Assembly: GCA_963691655.1 (NCBI GenBank)
Contig: OY829326.1
Location: forward strand, 147,144,998-147,208,997
Direction: 5' to 3'
Source of the DNA: Toxonevra muliebris
Lineage: Eukaryota; Arthropoda; Insecta; Diptera; Pallopteridae
DNA length: 64,000 nt
Shown here: positions 1 to 11,364 of the stretch, piece by piece
How positions within the stretch are numbered: position 1 is the first letter of the stretch
How the letters are laid out: each line of letters begins with the position of its first letter
Position numbers and translations under genes: made by a program
Notes under the pieces: model-generated
What the model was told of the DNA's origin: nothing
Databases searched by the model: none
Seen by the model: only the letters and a program-made list of their open reading frames with translations

Positions 1-480
1 GCATAAAGTTCAAAGTCCGATATTGTAATCCAGTTATTTAATATAAGTATGATAACATGGAAGGTGTTTGACATCAGAATAAACACAAAAAGGCTTAAGT
101 ACCTAATGTAATATTGTAACTTGTCTGGATTGTGCGGCCTTGCTATTACTTTCAGTGCCAAAGTTATTGAACTGTTTGATTTTCTCAATTGCATCTGTAG
201 CTTGTAAGTTGCGGAATGAACTCAAAGAATTACCTTCAACAATTTTAAGGTTTTCAAAATTTATAAAATTCCATGTAGGGTCATGGTAGAAAAGAACGTA
301 ATGATTTCGTTAATCTTATCAGTGTTAAAGAGTTAATAAATGATTAATTTGTTCAGCCTCTTAAAATGGATATAATTCTAACTCGATGAATGCAAAGTTT
401 CTTAGGTGACAAAAAAATTGCCGACGCTGGTTTAAAAAAGCTAAACTTAGAATAATAACGAAGTCTTCATCTGGACTCTC
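1..480. other. unassigned AT-rich sequence
   Basis: No coding, RNA or repeat signature could be supported. The 65-codon minus-strand frame at 361-558 runs into the tandem repeat described next and shows no recognisable domain. Confidence 0.5.
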
Positions 481-3060
481 CAAATTGAAGCTGTTAATGG
501 GCAAGTACCTCGATTCCTCGGAAAGAGTTATAAGCAATTCGTCTGGGAGAAAACTCAAGCGGCCTCATGTATATTCCAAAGCGAAAGTCAAAATGTTTGG
601 AAGGCTATGATTCGAGTTAAAATTCTTTTTATACTATGTTCCCACTAAGCCGAAATTGCGTTGTTTCGATAATTTCCGTGGTTTCGGCTGAAACTGCGTT
701 GAAATGCCCAATTTCGGCATATAAAAATATGTCAAATGAAACTACGGAAATGTGGTGGTTTCAACGAAACCGCATTCGAAACCGAGTAAAAATCTATTGC
801 AGCCCTGAATGTGTTCACTGAAATGAATTTGCTCTAATATCTCTAAATAGACATTTATATTTTGCTCTTCGTGCAACTTTATGAATATGGAGAAACGATA
901 ATATAAAAGAAGAAATTTGTGGAGTGCGCGGAAAGAAGAGTTCATAGCTGAGGTATGGGCAGAAAAAGAGGAGAAGCTGTGTAAGGTTGGTGAAAAAACT
1001 GCCATACATATGAACAAATGGCGGAGGAGCTGCGGCAGCCAGGATGCATAGTTGCTGCACTTCGTTTATTTTTTCGTTCTCTTCCTATTCAAATGGTTAA
1101 GACCAAAATATTTAGCAATAATTATATTCGCCGCCGGCATTTTTCTACAAAAAATAAACAATGAACTGTCAAACGAAACCATAATCGAAACCAGCTTCAC
1201 AATTAAATAATAGAAGGGAACAAAAAACATAAACTCTGATATATTAAGGGGTTATATACGTTTTGGTACGGGACTATTTGAAATAATTTATTTGAAACTA
1301 GCATAACAGGTATACATAGTACATGTTCTTACGAAAAAAAGGAGTGGTCGGATATGAAAAAATATTGAAAATGGTAGAAGTTGTAGCTCTTGTCCTCATG
1401 CGCGTTTTTTCTCCAGAGTCTGGCGGTGACCACGATTGAATGCCAACCACTCAACTGTAATCAAAAAGACAAAAAACTTACAGTTGTGTACTACAACGCC
1501 GAGTACTTGAACGAAAAATTTTGAAAAAAAAAAACCTTTTTTTCATACGTAAACCATGATGCAAAAAAAAAAGTCTTGAGTCTCAAAAATATATTTCAAA
1601 AAAATTATTAGTTAAGACAAATACTGCACATGAAAAAATGATCATTCAAGTACTCTGTATTGTAACTAGGAAAAAAATTTAAAGAAAATTAAATGAATTG
1701 GTCAAGTAGTTTTTGAGATATCGCGGTCACTGCAGAGGCTTTTTTCAAAAAACATCATTCGGAGAAAATCACGTTTAAAGTTTTGAGTGCACTTTTTTCA
1801 TGAACGGTAGCGCGCTACAAATCGAGTTGCTACTTACGATCTACTGCTCGGATTGACTTGAAATTTTGAACATAAACTCTTGAAAATATGTTTGTTCGAA
1901 ATAAGTCATAAAAATTTTTTCGATTTTTTGACTCATGAAAACATATATATGTAACTTCTTAAACAAAATAATGGTTTTTAAAATTATATTGATTAATATA
2001 TTTCATATTTCAGAATGTGAGCAACTGCAGTTTCGTTTGAAACCATTTGCCGAAACTACGCAATTTCGGCTCAGTGGGAACATGGAATTAGACTTTCCAA
2101 AATAGCCCTTAAGCTTGAAAGACGATACTTTGGTACCTAATCTTGGGAGAAGGGAAGCCGAATATGGTTGAAATGATTACTTGAAGTATAAAAAAGAACC
2201 GCTTTTTTATCGTCGAAGATTCTTATAATTTTTTGCACAGAAATGATATTTGAGTTCCAAACCTCTTATTTTAAGAAGTCATTTCACGATATAGTTATAA
2301 GAGATTTCTCTGGTTTCCACAATAACGATACCCTACCTAGGTTTAAAAACGATCGCCAGAATATATTTGTAAGAGTGAGATTATTTGAGTGAAATTTTAA
2401 AGAATCTTCGGGAAGTCTGAGAAACAATTGTTTGCTTGGAACAATTGTTTGCAGGAAAATCATACGAGAGACATCGATTATTGTGCAAATGTGGGTTCCG
2501 AATCCCTGGTTGTAAGATATGATTTTACGAATGCAATTTTTCGAAAAAGAGTTATGAGTAGGAACAAAATTTTAAAGCAGCTCAGACCTTTAATCCATCT
2601 TAACAGATTTTCAAATTTCAAATATCTGCTATAAGAAAGAAAAAGGCAGAAAGGCTTGAAGAATTTGAAAATCCAAGCTAAGTATGAATAAAAGTTTGTA
2701 TAGTGCTTGAAATTTTATTCTGAAAAAATTAAATAGTTATAAGCGGTTCGTTAGTGGAGAAAACATAAGCGTTAGATTCGTGAGCAATCGTCACAATGTT
2801 TGTAAGGTTATGATTTGAGTAAAAATTTATATTTAATCTTCCCGAAATCACCGGGAAGTTTGTAAGACAATAATTTGTTTATTTTTTAATCTCTTCTTTC
2901 GCTCAATGAAATATGATCTTAAATTTTCTATTTGTCAGTAAGGGGAGAGGGGAAAAAGGCGAATCTGGTTAAAAGAAAGGACAGCTTTTTCGCACGGGCG
3001 ATTCATCATCCAATTCTTCTAATTTTTTGCTAATTTTATAAGTCATTGCGCACACACTGA
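481..3060. repeat. degenerate tandem repeat array split by a TIR element
   Basis: Diverged units recur around a core like AGTTATAAGCRRTTCG, at about 525, 2291, 2549, 2735 and (weakly) 3035. Once the inserted element at 636-2083 is removed, the spacing is roughly 190-320 bp. The best pair is 525-635 against 2735-2845: both carry the core, then GGAGAAAAC, then ATGTTTG, AAGG and TATGATT in the same order. The segment after the insertion (2084-2280) aligns to 2846-3060, sharing the GAAAAAGGCGAAT-type and TTCTTATAATTTTTTGC-type stretches. Family and origin are unknown. Confidence 0.6.
636..2083. mobile_element. non-autonomous DNA transposon with long TIRs
   Basis: The outer 33 bp at each end are inverted repeats with 31 of 33 matching (636-668 and 2051-2083, beginning ATGTTCCCACT). 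Weaker inverted similarity continues inward to about 65 bp, with repeated GAAACT and GGTTTC motifs. No long transposase frame survives. A short plus-strand frame (902-1051) reads LWSARKEEFIAEVWAEK, which loosely resembles MADF or Myb/SANT-type DNA-binding domains; this is weak. I could not find a clean TSD, so the superfamily is open. It sits inside one unit of the tandem array, whose other copies show the uninterrupted arrangement. Confidence 0.75.
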
Positions 3061-3817
3061 ATGTAGCTTTATTGCGTGCTATATGATCAGAATTCTTAAA
3101 AGGTGGTGTGGGGGCCATTCGGAATTGTTAAACAAACATTTTTTTTAATCATAAAATTACTGAAATTAATTAATTTCCTGGGAAATTTTTAATAGGTGGG
3201 CATTTTTGTTTTGTTTTTTTTTTGTTCACATGTAAGCGAAAGTTATTAACATGTACATGCGAAAAACGCGGAAAATCATTTTTGCACGCGTGCCAATGAA
3301 ATGGCTAGCACTGTTCTTATGCATTGCATTCAAACAACGTTTTTATAGCGTAATTAAAAATACTAGAGTTTACGGTAATTACAATTAGTTTAAAAATTTT
3401 CATGCCAAACCGGGTATTTTCCAGCCATTTTCCAATTGTCATTCATTGAATTTTTTATCGTTTTTTTTAATTTTTCATTTGAAAAAGAATTTCTCAATAA
3501 GCATCAACAAGTTTATTATTTCATATTAATACGAAACTGTCAAAAGAGAAAGAATAAATAGTTTTTTTATGCAGCGGCTACAATTTTGTTAATTTTCCTG
3601 CACTTTATTACACTCTATTTCATATAAATCAATCTAGGCATTACTTGTATGTATGTGTGTTTATAATAAATACAAAAAAAAAAACACTATGACGCCAACT
3701 TCAATTACAGTCTTATGTCAGTTAAAACTGGCGGCATCCAGTCTATGCGATAGCCAACATTCAACAACCAACTACATCAGCTTCCGTTTTCTCCACCTTA
3801 ACAGAGATTTTTCTATG
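3061..3817. other. unassigned sequence
   Basis: AT-rich with T tracts. The 3690-3800 part is less biased in base composition but has no usable frame or motif. Confidence 0.4.
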
Positions 3818-3819
3818 TA

Positions 3820-4048
3820 TCTGTGGTAAAAATGAAAAACTGCCTAACTCGATTTAAGATGGAAAATATTTTATCATACATTTTTGATTATAAATATTTA
3901 ACTAGTTTAAAATAATTTTTAGAATTATATATCGTTTAAAGAATGATCTTTGAAACAGTGCTATAGTTTCTTTAATATATCTAATCAATGCTATTAAACT
4001 CGACTGATAAGAAAATAAACTTAAACTGTTATTCGTTTTTACCACAGG
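3820..4048. mobile_element. TA-flanked MITE (Tc1/mariner-type ends)
   Basis: Terminal inverted repeats begin YCTGTGGTAAAAA. About 19 of the first 22 bp after the first base match between the left end and the reverse complement of the right end. The element is flanked by TA on both sides (3818-3819 and 4049-4050), as expected for a Tc1/mariner-type insertion. No coding capacity. The superfamily assignment rests only on the TA dinucleotide and is tentative. Confidence 0.55.
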
Positions 4049-4050
4049 TA

Positions 4051-4350
4051 CGTCTTTACTTTATTAATTATCATGTATAAGTAATACTCGTACTTGTTCA
4101 TTTCTTATTATAAATATCTATAGTTATTTATTGTTTATGTTGTTTGGACATATTGCCTAATGGTTGGTGTCAGCTACTGTGAGTGCAGGTTGTTAATTAG
4201 TTACTTTTATTTAGAATTTAATTATAGACAATTATAATAAATCGTATGTATAGATTCACATGAATGCCGGCTTTATAGAAATCAATCAAGAAATAGAAAA
4301 CAGCTGTTACTATTTATTATTATTATTACGGTTTTTAACAGTATCATTAA
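4051..4350. other. unassigned sequence
   Basis: AT-rich single-copy-looking DNA between the MITE and the TGACGTCA pair. No feature seen. Confidence 0.4.
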
Positions 4351-4355
4351 AAATG

Positions 4356-4423
4356 TGACGTCAAAATCAAGTATTTTTTTATTTCTCCTTGTTTTTAGCA
4401 CAGACATAAAAAATGTGACGTCA
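4356..4423. promoter_or_regulatory. pair of CRE-type sites 60 bp apart
   Basis: The palindrome TGACGTCA, the full cyclic-AMP response element bound by CREB/ATF bZIP dimers, occurs at 4356-4363 and 4416-4423. Both copies share the flank AAAAATGTGACGTCAA, so this is either a short duplication or a conserved pair. No promoter or gene could be assigned to it. Confidence 0.4.
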
Positions 4424-5045
4424 ACATCTAGAACTTGAGAACTGTCAGAATATTCATATTCAAATTTAATTATACTATACGTCTGGAGTTAAGTAATTAT
4501 ACTTTAGGCTTGGGTTAGCAATTAACACCTGCTTCTAATTTGATTATACACAAAGTTGCAAAAAAAAAAAAAAAAAAACAAAACAAAATCGGAAGTTATA
4601 ATTAACACACAAAAACATATTAAAATTTATGTTTAGCAAAATATTAAAACAAATCACTGTTAGCCAAACTCTTCACTTTTCACTGTTCACTACATATACC
4701 GAGATTCTAAGTCACGTTTGAACTTTTAACACACTTGCAGCAGTAACTTCCTCACGCGTCAACAGTAAAAACCTTACGAAGCGAACGTTTTTAGGCTACT
4801 AACAAAGTAAATGAGCTCAAAACGCTGAAAACAACATACGCGGGTACAAACAAAAAACAAAAAAAATTAAGCAAGTATTTAAAAAGAAATTATTATAACA
4901 AGAACAAAATAAAAACCTGCAACACTTAGGTTTTTTTTTTTTGCAGACGTTTCGCATGTGATTTTACATATGAATTTTATGACATTGTATGTGCAGTAGG
5001 TGCTCGTACTCTATATCTAGATATGTGTACATAAATATATCGAAA
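4424..5045. other. unassigned A-rich sequence
   Basis: Contains an A tract at 4560-4579 and T tracts near 4930. No coding signal. Confidence 0.4.
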
Positions 5046-5049
5046 TTAA

Positions 5050-5724
5050 GGCACCTCAAGTCCCATATATAAAAAAATTACTTATTACTTCCTTTTAAAA
5101 ATTAATCTTGGTTTATTTTATAAAGATATACAAAATATTTTGGTTCTTGCAATAAGCTATTGTGAGCTAAAACGTTTTGAAAAAAAAACGCTAAAAATCG
5201 TATTTTGTTTAAGAAATACTTAGGTTATTTTTGACCAAATAAAAGGTCACAAATAATAGAAATTTCAAAGTGATAAGGTTTTGCATCAAAATATTTGAAA
5301 AAATGTGTACAATGACTCCAGATAATTCGCTTTTTATGTCTTCTGAGTGATTTTTTTTTTTTTTTTTTTGAGATTTCCACTGAATCGGTTAAAATGAAAA
5401 GAAAACGAATTAAAATCATGTAGACAAAGAATAAAAATATTGAAATTATTTTAGTTTTCAGGAGAATCCCATTAAATATAGCATCATTACAATTATTAAA
5501 TGTTCTGACGCAAAACCTTATCATTTTTTAGTTTCTATTATTTGTAGCCTTTAATTTGACAAAAAGTAATCTAGTAAAAATAAACCCAAATCAAAATATG
5601 TTTTTCAGAGTTTTTTTTTTCATAACAACCCAGCTCACGACATCTTATCGCTAGTGTCGAATTAAAAAAAAACCTAGCTTCATTTTTAGGAGGGAGTAGT
5701 AGTAACTGTTTATCGTGAGGTACC
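5050..5724. mobile_element. TTAA-flanked TIR element (piggyBac-like candidate)
   Basis: The left end GGCACCTCA and the right end TGAGGTACC are inverted repeats, each abutting TTAA (5046-5049 and 5725-5728). Inverted similarity continues about 45 bp inward around TTACTTATTACT on the left and the complement of AGTAGTAGTAACTG on the right. TTAA at both ends is the hallmark of piggyBac-type insertion, though here it could also be part of the TIR. No transposase remains; an internal T tract lies at 5351-5368. Confidence 0.5.
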
Positions 5725-5939
5725 TTAATATACGTGCATATAAAGATGTATGCCAGACTTTACTTTAACGCTCTGCAATTGTACTCATATTTCATACCTA
5801 CTTGCGACATTCTTGTTTACCCAGTGGTTAAACTGGTGCTACACTAAGTCTGTTTGAAGCGAATTTTATACAATTATAAAAATATGTGCATCATATCTAA
5901 ATGAAGACCTTCTAGAATAATTATTCTCGTCCAAACAAG

Positions 5940-6480
5940 TACTTTTCTCAGTTCCTTGTGTAGAAATTTTGGGCGTTCTCATGTAGCGATTTTTTCATAA
6001 ATAAGACAGTTTCGGAAATTGCCTTCTGGAGCAGTCCTTTGCCCGAAAGAGTTTCGCTTTTTTTTTATTGACGTACGAATGTTCGATGCTTAGGCAGTAA
6101 AATTCTTTTCAACCGAAATCAAATATCACTTCTGACAAATATGTCAGCCCAAAAGTAAGCACTATTCTCTGAAGCGATTCCTTATTAACAAATAGATCTG
6201 TTTTTTCTTTTTTGCAAGTGAGTGTTCTCAACCTGAAAAAATTAAAATTGTTAGAATGCCTTTCGGAGGAGTACAATAGCACTGCTTCTTCTCATTCGCA
6301 TAAAAATATTCTCAACTCAAAAATTAAGCATTTTAGAAGGCATTCTAAAGCTGTCCTTATCAATAAGTACTAAAGATTCTTTTGATAGACCCTCTAAAGT
6401 TTGTATTTTTCTCAGCTTGAAGAAAAAAACTGCTTCAGGCATCTTTCTGAAGCGGTTCTTTGTCAGGACGTAGCGCTTCT
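5940..6480. repeat. degenerate tandem repeat, units about 80-145 bp
   Basis: Variants of TTTCTGAAGCGGTTCTTTG recur near 6023, 6166, 6260, 6341 and 6441. Between them are variants of TTCTCAACTYRAAAAA. The copies are strongly diverged, so unit length varies. I saw no match to the other arrays in this window. Confidence 0.45.
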
Positions 6481-8041
6481 TCCATAGTACGTCAACTATT
6501 CAAGCAATGAAGAATGTTGCTTGTACTTGCATCAAGGAAAACAGAAAGCAACTGCTGAAAAAGTCACGAGTTCTGGCAATAAAAAATTGGGTTTTATAAG
6601 GCTTTTGGGTACTACTTTAAGGATGACTTCAAGTATTAAGTATAATTACATTAAGGAGAAATCTGAAAAAAATCACCTGAGTCAAAGGTTAAAGGCTTTT
6701 TTTGTGCTCTCGAATTTTGTGCCAGTGGAAAGTTGCTGAGCAGACAATGCTCCAGAAAGCCCAGAAGCTTAAAGGTGCCACTTATTTGCTCTAAGATCAT
6801 TCATACTAAATCAGCACATGCATATGCTTCAAAAAACTTCATCTATCATGAAATAAATTTTATATTTAAGTTTCCGGAACCAAATAAAATCAGTTCTTCG
6901 CTACTAACCGCAACGAAATTTTCCCGCTGGGTAGGTGGCTCTTAAATTTTAGGTACACATAGATGAAATTAAAGCGTAGATGAAATTAAAGCGCCCAACC
7001 ATTCTATTTTTTTCCTACTTTTTCAGCTAAGTAAGTAATCTAAATTATAAAACAAATTTTTCTGTTTTATTGTTAATTAAATTTTGTTTTTTTTTTTATT
7101 TATTTATTTATTTTTTTTTGATTTGTTTTTATCTATTTACATATCTTTTGTTTAATTTTTTAGCAGACAGCAATACACACGCAGACAAATATTAAAGAAA
7201 AAAAGCCACTAAACAAATGAAGATAACAGAAACCAAATTTCATGCTCGCGTATTTACACTCGTGCCATTGTATGAATCAGTGAGCGGAAAAGTCAGTAAG
7301 TCAGTCAGGCAAACAGTCAGTCACACCTGAACTCATCTAAAACATTAATTTAAAGGAGTTATTGACTACATTTGGAATATTTTTATTTAATTCTTTTGAT
7401 TTACATATTTGTTTTGTTTTTTGTTATTGCAATTTTTGTATAGGTTAATGTAGTTATTGAACTCAAAACTGTTTTAAAAATACACACCATACGAAATAAA
7501 ATCTTGCGAGCGAGATTAGTAACCGGTTTGATTTTTATTATTGGTTTCATTTTCTTTTGTTACAATTAGTTCGCCTTGTTAAAATTTAACGATACATATT
7601 TTAAGTAAATAAAGCGCGATTTGCTGATCAGTTTTATTTCCAGCATCACAAAAGCGCTTACATTGACATAAGTGAAATTTTTCGGACTGTTAATTTTAAG
7701 TTCATTTCTTTTCATTTTGGGCTATAGCTATTATTTGATACTGCTTTCAAAGCGAAATAAAAAACAAGAAATAAAAATATTTATAGCAAGTCTCAAGTTT
7801 ACCATAATGTGCTAGAGTTTTAGAAGCTACATTGACTTAAATTAAGTCAGATCTCGCAGATCATTGCCATTTCCTGAACGAATATTTTGTTCAGTGTTCA
7901 TATACCTCAAGACCCTATTGGGCTCAGGCCATGACGTAAATGATTGATAAGAAAATTTGCTACTAGGGTGAGCAAGGCGCATTTCTGTTTGTGTCTGCAA
8001 TTTTTTGAACATCATATGCGCCCAGTAGTTAAGCGTACTAG
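6481..8041. other. no supported gene
   Basis: Two short plus-strand frames (6521-6739 and 6733-6945) have no recognisable domain. GTAGATGAAATTAAAGC is duplicated in tandem at about 6957-6993. Low-complexity TTTATTTA tracts lie near 7090-7120. Nothing else was supported. Confidence 0.4.
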
Positions 8042-8224
8042 TTAGTTTGTTTTAGTGGGCGTTGTAACTTTTTCAGTTATATTCTCTATCTTTGCTGCTC
8101 TTGGTTGGGAGTGTTCGTAGTTAACCGACATGGCTGCTGGCCTTTCAGTTATCTGCCACTTGCTAGCCTCCACAGTAGCTTGAGCTAAGTGTTCTGAAAC
8201 AGGAGGGTAAGGATAGCCATCCAT
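8042..8224 (-). other. unrecognised 60-codon frame with coding-like composition
   Basis: An uninterrupted minus-strand frame begins MDGYPYPPVSEHLAQATVEA and has a balanced amino-acid mix, unlike the low-complexity frames around it. A further minus-strand frame downstream (about 7845-7960) reads SFTSWPEPNRVLRYMNTEQN in another phase. These could be scraps of a retrotransposon ORF1 or of a captured gene. I recognise no domain and assign no function. Confidence 0.2.
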
Positions 8225-8485
8225 CGAGACAGTTAATGTATTATCAAAACCTGATATTCAACAGCAGTATCTCTCAAACTGATTGATCTGTTATAAGAAG
8301 AACTTATTCTAATTTCTCTAAATCCCAGACTTGTCATTACTATTATTTTGATCCCAGAACTTTGAGAGATAAAACTGGTTTCTCACATTTACAGCAGTTA
8401 GTAGTTACTTGCTTATAAGGCTGAAGCCAAGATATCGATTGGTTAGGATGAATCTTTTTACTATTAAGAATTTACTAATCGAAAA

Positions 8486-8539
8486 TAGAACTAACTCTCT
8501 ACTTGAGTAAGCTGTGCCTCAAGTAGAGAGTTTGTTCTA
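8486..8539. other. long near-perfect hairpin
   Basis: Two 22-nt arms (8486-8507 and 8518-8539) are reverse complements with one mismatch. The inner 15 bp (AACTCTCTACTTGAG) are perfect, and the loop is 10 nt. It could be the remnant of a tiny palindromic element or a small-RNA hairpin; sequence alone cannot tell. It lies about 110 bp upstream of a retrotransposon RNase H fragment. Confidence 0.6.
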
Positions 8540-8649
8540 GTTAGTAGGCTGAGGTAGAATGAAATATAACCAGGTCCTTCTTCTTGTTTTATGGTACAAC
8601 AGCCCATGTAGGGTTTAGACTGGGCTTTTAGCCAGGCCCAAATATTTAT

Positions 8650-9410
8650 GAAGGTACAATCGATCAATAAGAACTTCAGAGTGCTCTTATCCCATGGGAT
8701 AGAATGGAGCAATGGTATGATATTTAATAATTTTTGTACTACACTTTTCACGGATGGTTCCAAATTGGGATGTGGGGTCGGAGCAGGTGTCTTCTCTGAG
8801 AAGTTGAATATCGAAAAATCTGTTCGTCTCCCCAAGGAAGAACCTAATACCAATACCTCAGCAACATAGTGTTACCTTGATCTGAGTCCCGAGAAACCGG
8901 AACATCAAGGGTAAGGTTATAGCTGACGAACTGGAGCGAAAAAGATCTTCGCTGAGCGAATCACAGGTTGAATCGCATCAACATACCTCCAAAAAGCCAA
9001 TTGTAGGTGGAATCGGCTAGCGGAATGCAGGACCAGCAGAACGCTATGACCGTGCTACGGTTGGAGGAAAACAGAGCAACTTACCAACAAAAACCGAAGG
9101 AATGTATCAAGATTTACGGCAGTCATTACTGGCTTCTGGCACATTGGAGTGGAAGCAACCAGAATGGGCATCCCTCACAATTCTTTTTACCTCAGCTGCC
9201 AGCAACAAAAGGAAAAATAAACGTTAATCCACTTTATCTGCGAATGTACAGCCTTACGAAAGAATAGGCTCAACACTCTGGGCAAACCACTCTTCAACAG
9301 CCTCGGAGAGCTACGGAAAACTAACATCAACGACCTACTCAAATACTTAAACCAAACAAAATGGCTAATATCATTCAATGGCTGCAACCAAATCGTTTAA
9401 ACATACCAGA
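8650..9410 (+). pseudogene. non-LTR retrotransposon 3' fragment, RNase H domain
   Basis: This is a decayed C-terminal piece of a LINE ORF2 carrying an RNase H domain. Visible blocks in order are: LFTDGSKLGCGVGAGVF (first catalytic Asp region of RNase H, about 8750-8800); a degenerate VTLIWVPGH-like block (VTLI, stop, VPRNRNIKG) followed by IADELERKRSS (about 8870-8960); a Cys-containing tail; and RLNTLGKPLFNSLGELR with a DLLKYL end (about 9270-9355). The segment between blocks 1 and 2, which normally holds the catalytic Glu and second Asp, is missing, and several frameshifts and stops are present. The arrangement fits I-group LINEs with RNase H (I, R1 or LOA relatives); the clade is not resolved. 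It is dead and 5'-truncated. Confidence 0.75.
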
Positions 9411-9479
9411 AATAACTGACAATGTGGCAACGAAACGGCGCGTTAGCGCTAATTGGATTCGGGGATCGAGCCACCACTT

Positions 9480-9724
9480 CAAACAAACAAACGATCAATT
9501 GTTTTAATACGAGTCTTATTTCTTTGAGGACTACTGGCCTAATGGTGGAAAAAACGGCTTGTCGTATTCACAACCAGGTTCAGTCACAATTTCCTTTGGT
9601 AAGATTATCACGGATTTGTGAAGGTGGAACTGGCTTTCCGCTTGTGTCACAGTTGGGAATGCTTAATCGAAATAAAATTTCATCAGATCCAGATACTTAT
9701 AAAGCAGCTATTGAACAAATTTAG
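9480..9724 (+). other. unrecognised frame with coding-like composition
   Basis: The last 70 or so codons of a plus-strand frame ending at 9724 read like real protein, for example LSRICEGGTGFPLVSQLGM followed by NRNKISSDPDTYKAAIEQI. It follows the 3' end of the RNase H fragment but does not resemble a LINE tail. It may be an exon or a processed fragment of a host gene, or an unrelated TE frame. I do not recognise it, and no splice sites or start were convincing. Confidence 0.25.
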
Positions 9725-9729
9725 CTTAA

Positions 9730-11360
9730 CTAGCTACAATTCAACTATTGGTTAATAAGCAGGCAGACTCAGCTTTGCAGTAGCTCTATAAGTTCAATAA
9801 GCCAAAGAACAGTCTACTTTTAGTAGGTGAGGTGAGTATAAGCAGCCATCAAGTCACAAAGGACGTCGGATTAAAACTCTTCTTAAGAGATACTTGTGGT
9901 TATAGAATGAAAACGAGCTTAATGAACAGCTACTTCCTTGTATGAAGCTAAAACTATTTCAAATCAACTCATCTCATGTACACTTCAAAAGCTGTCAGCA
10001 TCTGCTTGTTGTCTGTTGACTACAATTTATTTATTGTATAAAGTTCTACAATTTTTTTATGCAATCATTTTACAAATACTTGAGGTGCTAACTTTAATTT
10101 TAAAAGCTATGTAGTTAGCGATAAATAACTTGTGCGCATGCGCAATCATACCAAAAGCAAAGAAAAAAAATAAAGCAACAAATACTTGAGTAACAACAAC
10201 AGCTGTTTCTTTTACTGTTTGGCTGTTTGCTGTCACAATGGCTAAGCAACAATTCTAATAATTCTGTTGTGTCTACACGTACAACACGCTTATAACGCTT
10301 ACAAGCTTATGATGATATTTATTGTCAGTAATATAAGAAGATATCATACAAGTTTTGCTTCTCTACTCTGAATGAACTAAATGAATGGGTTTCTGAACTT
10401 TGTAACTAACTATTTTTTTATTTTTTATTAGGCATACACGTTTGTATCTAGGCAGTTTTAATCACACTGTGAGACAAACTGCGGATTTCTTAAATGATTT
10501 TGCTTTTTTTTAGTTTTTTTTTTTTTTTTTGTATAATCACAGTTTGCTGGTGAATGTGGAACTTCTATATAAAGAAATAAAATAAAAATAATTATCATGG
10601 GTGCGGAAAACTTTTGATTTTTTTATTTTTTTTTTTTTAGGTTTTAACAAAAGCAAAATTTCTTTTAATGAGATCAAAATGGAATTTTTGTTATGGTCGA
10701 AAGAATGAAAATTTTTAATGTTCTGCAATTACTTGAGCGTGGAGCTTAAGCTTAACAAAGAAATGGGAATAAAGTTGAGTATACCGAAGATTTGATGATA
10801 ATTTTATAATTTTTAACAATAACTAAGAGAATAAGTATTATCGTTTTGTTTACTAAAAATAAAACGTTTTGACGAAAGATTTCGGTTGATAAATGAGATT
10901 TATGAGTTTATAAATTTTAGCTTAAAGTTTATAATCATTCAGAGTTATCAATGTTGAGGAAATTGCTCAAAGTTAGTTAATTGGCTATAATAATCACAAG
11001 TATAATTTTTATATCACACTAGAGATAAAGACACAATAGAATTAGAGATTTGCTGTGAATTTTGTGATAAATGTTTTCGTCATTAAAGTTTTATAATTTC
11101 CTTTTTAAAATGATTTATTATTTAAAAATAGATTTTTGTTAAGGTGGTTAAACTGCCTGCGAGCACCAGTGTTTGTTTTAATGTAATGCCATGTGAAAAG
11201 TATCATATTTCAACTTCAGAAAGCTAAAAGCAAGTGTAATCTGAATGTAAGTAAATCTTCGAAGTCATCGAAGGCATTATGTTTGGAGTATTTTCAGTGT
11301 ATGAATCAGAATTACATTCACATATAACTTGTGTGCATTAAGTCGGTCGAGAACCAATTT
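9730..11360. other. no supported gene
   Basis: AT-rich, with T tracts near 10510-10530 and 10620-10640. The only motif noted is the TGCGCATGCGCA palindrome listed separately. Confidence 0.4.
10133..10144. promoter_or_regulatory. NRF-1/Erect-wing type palindrome
   Basis: TGCGCATGCGCA matches the perfect NRF-1 consensus; the fly orthologue is Erect wing. It stands out in AT-rich DNA, but no promoter was identified beside it. Confidence 0.3.
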
Positions 11361-11364
11361 CAAA

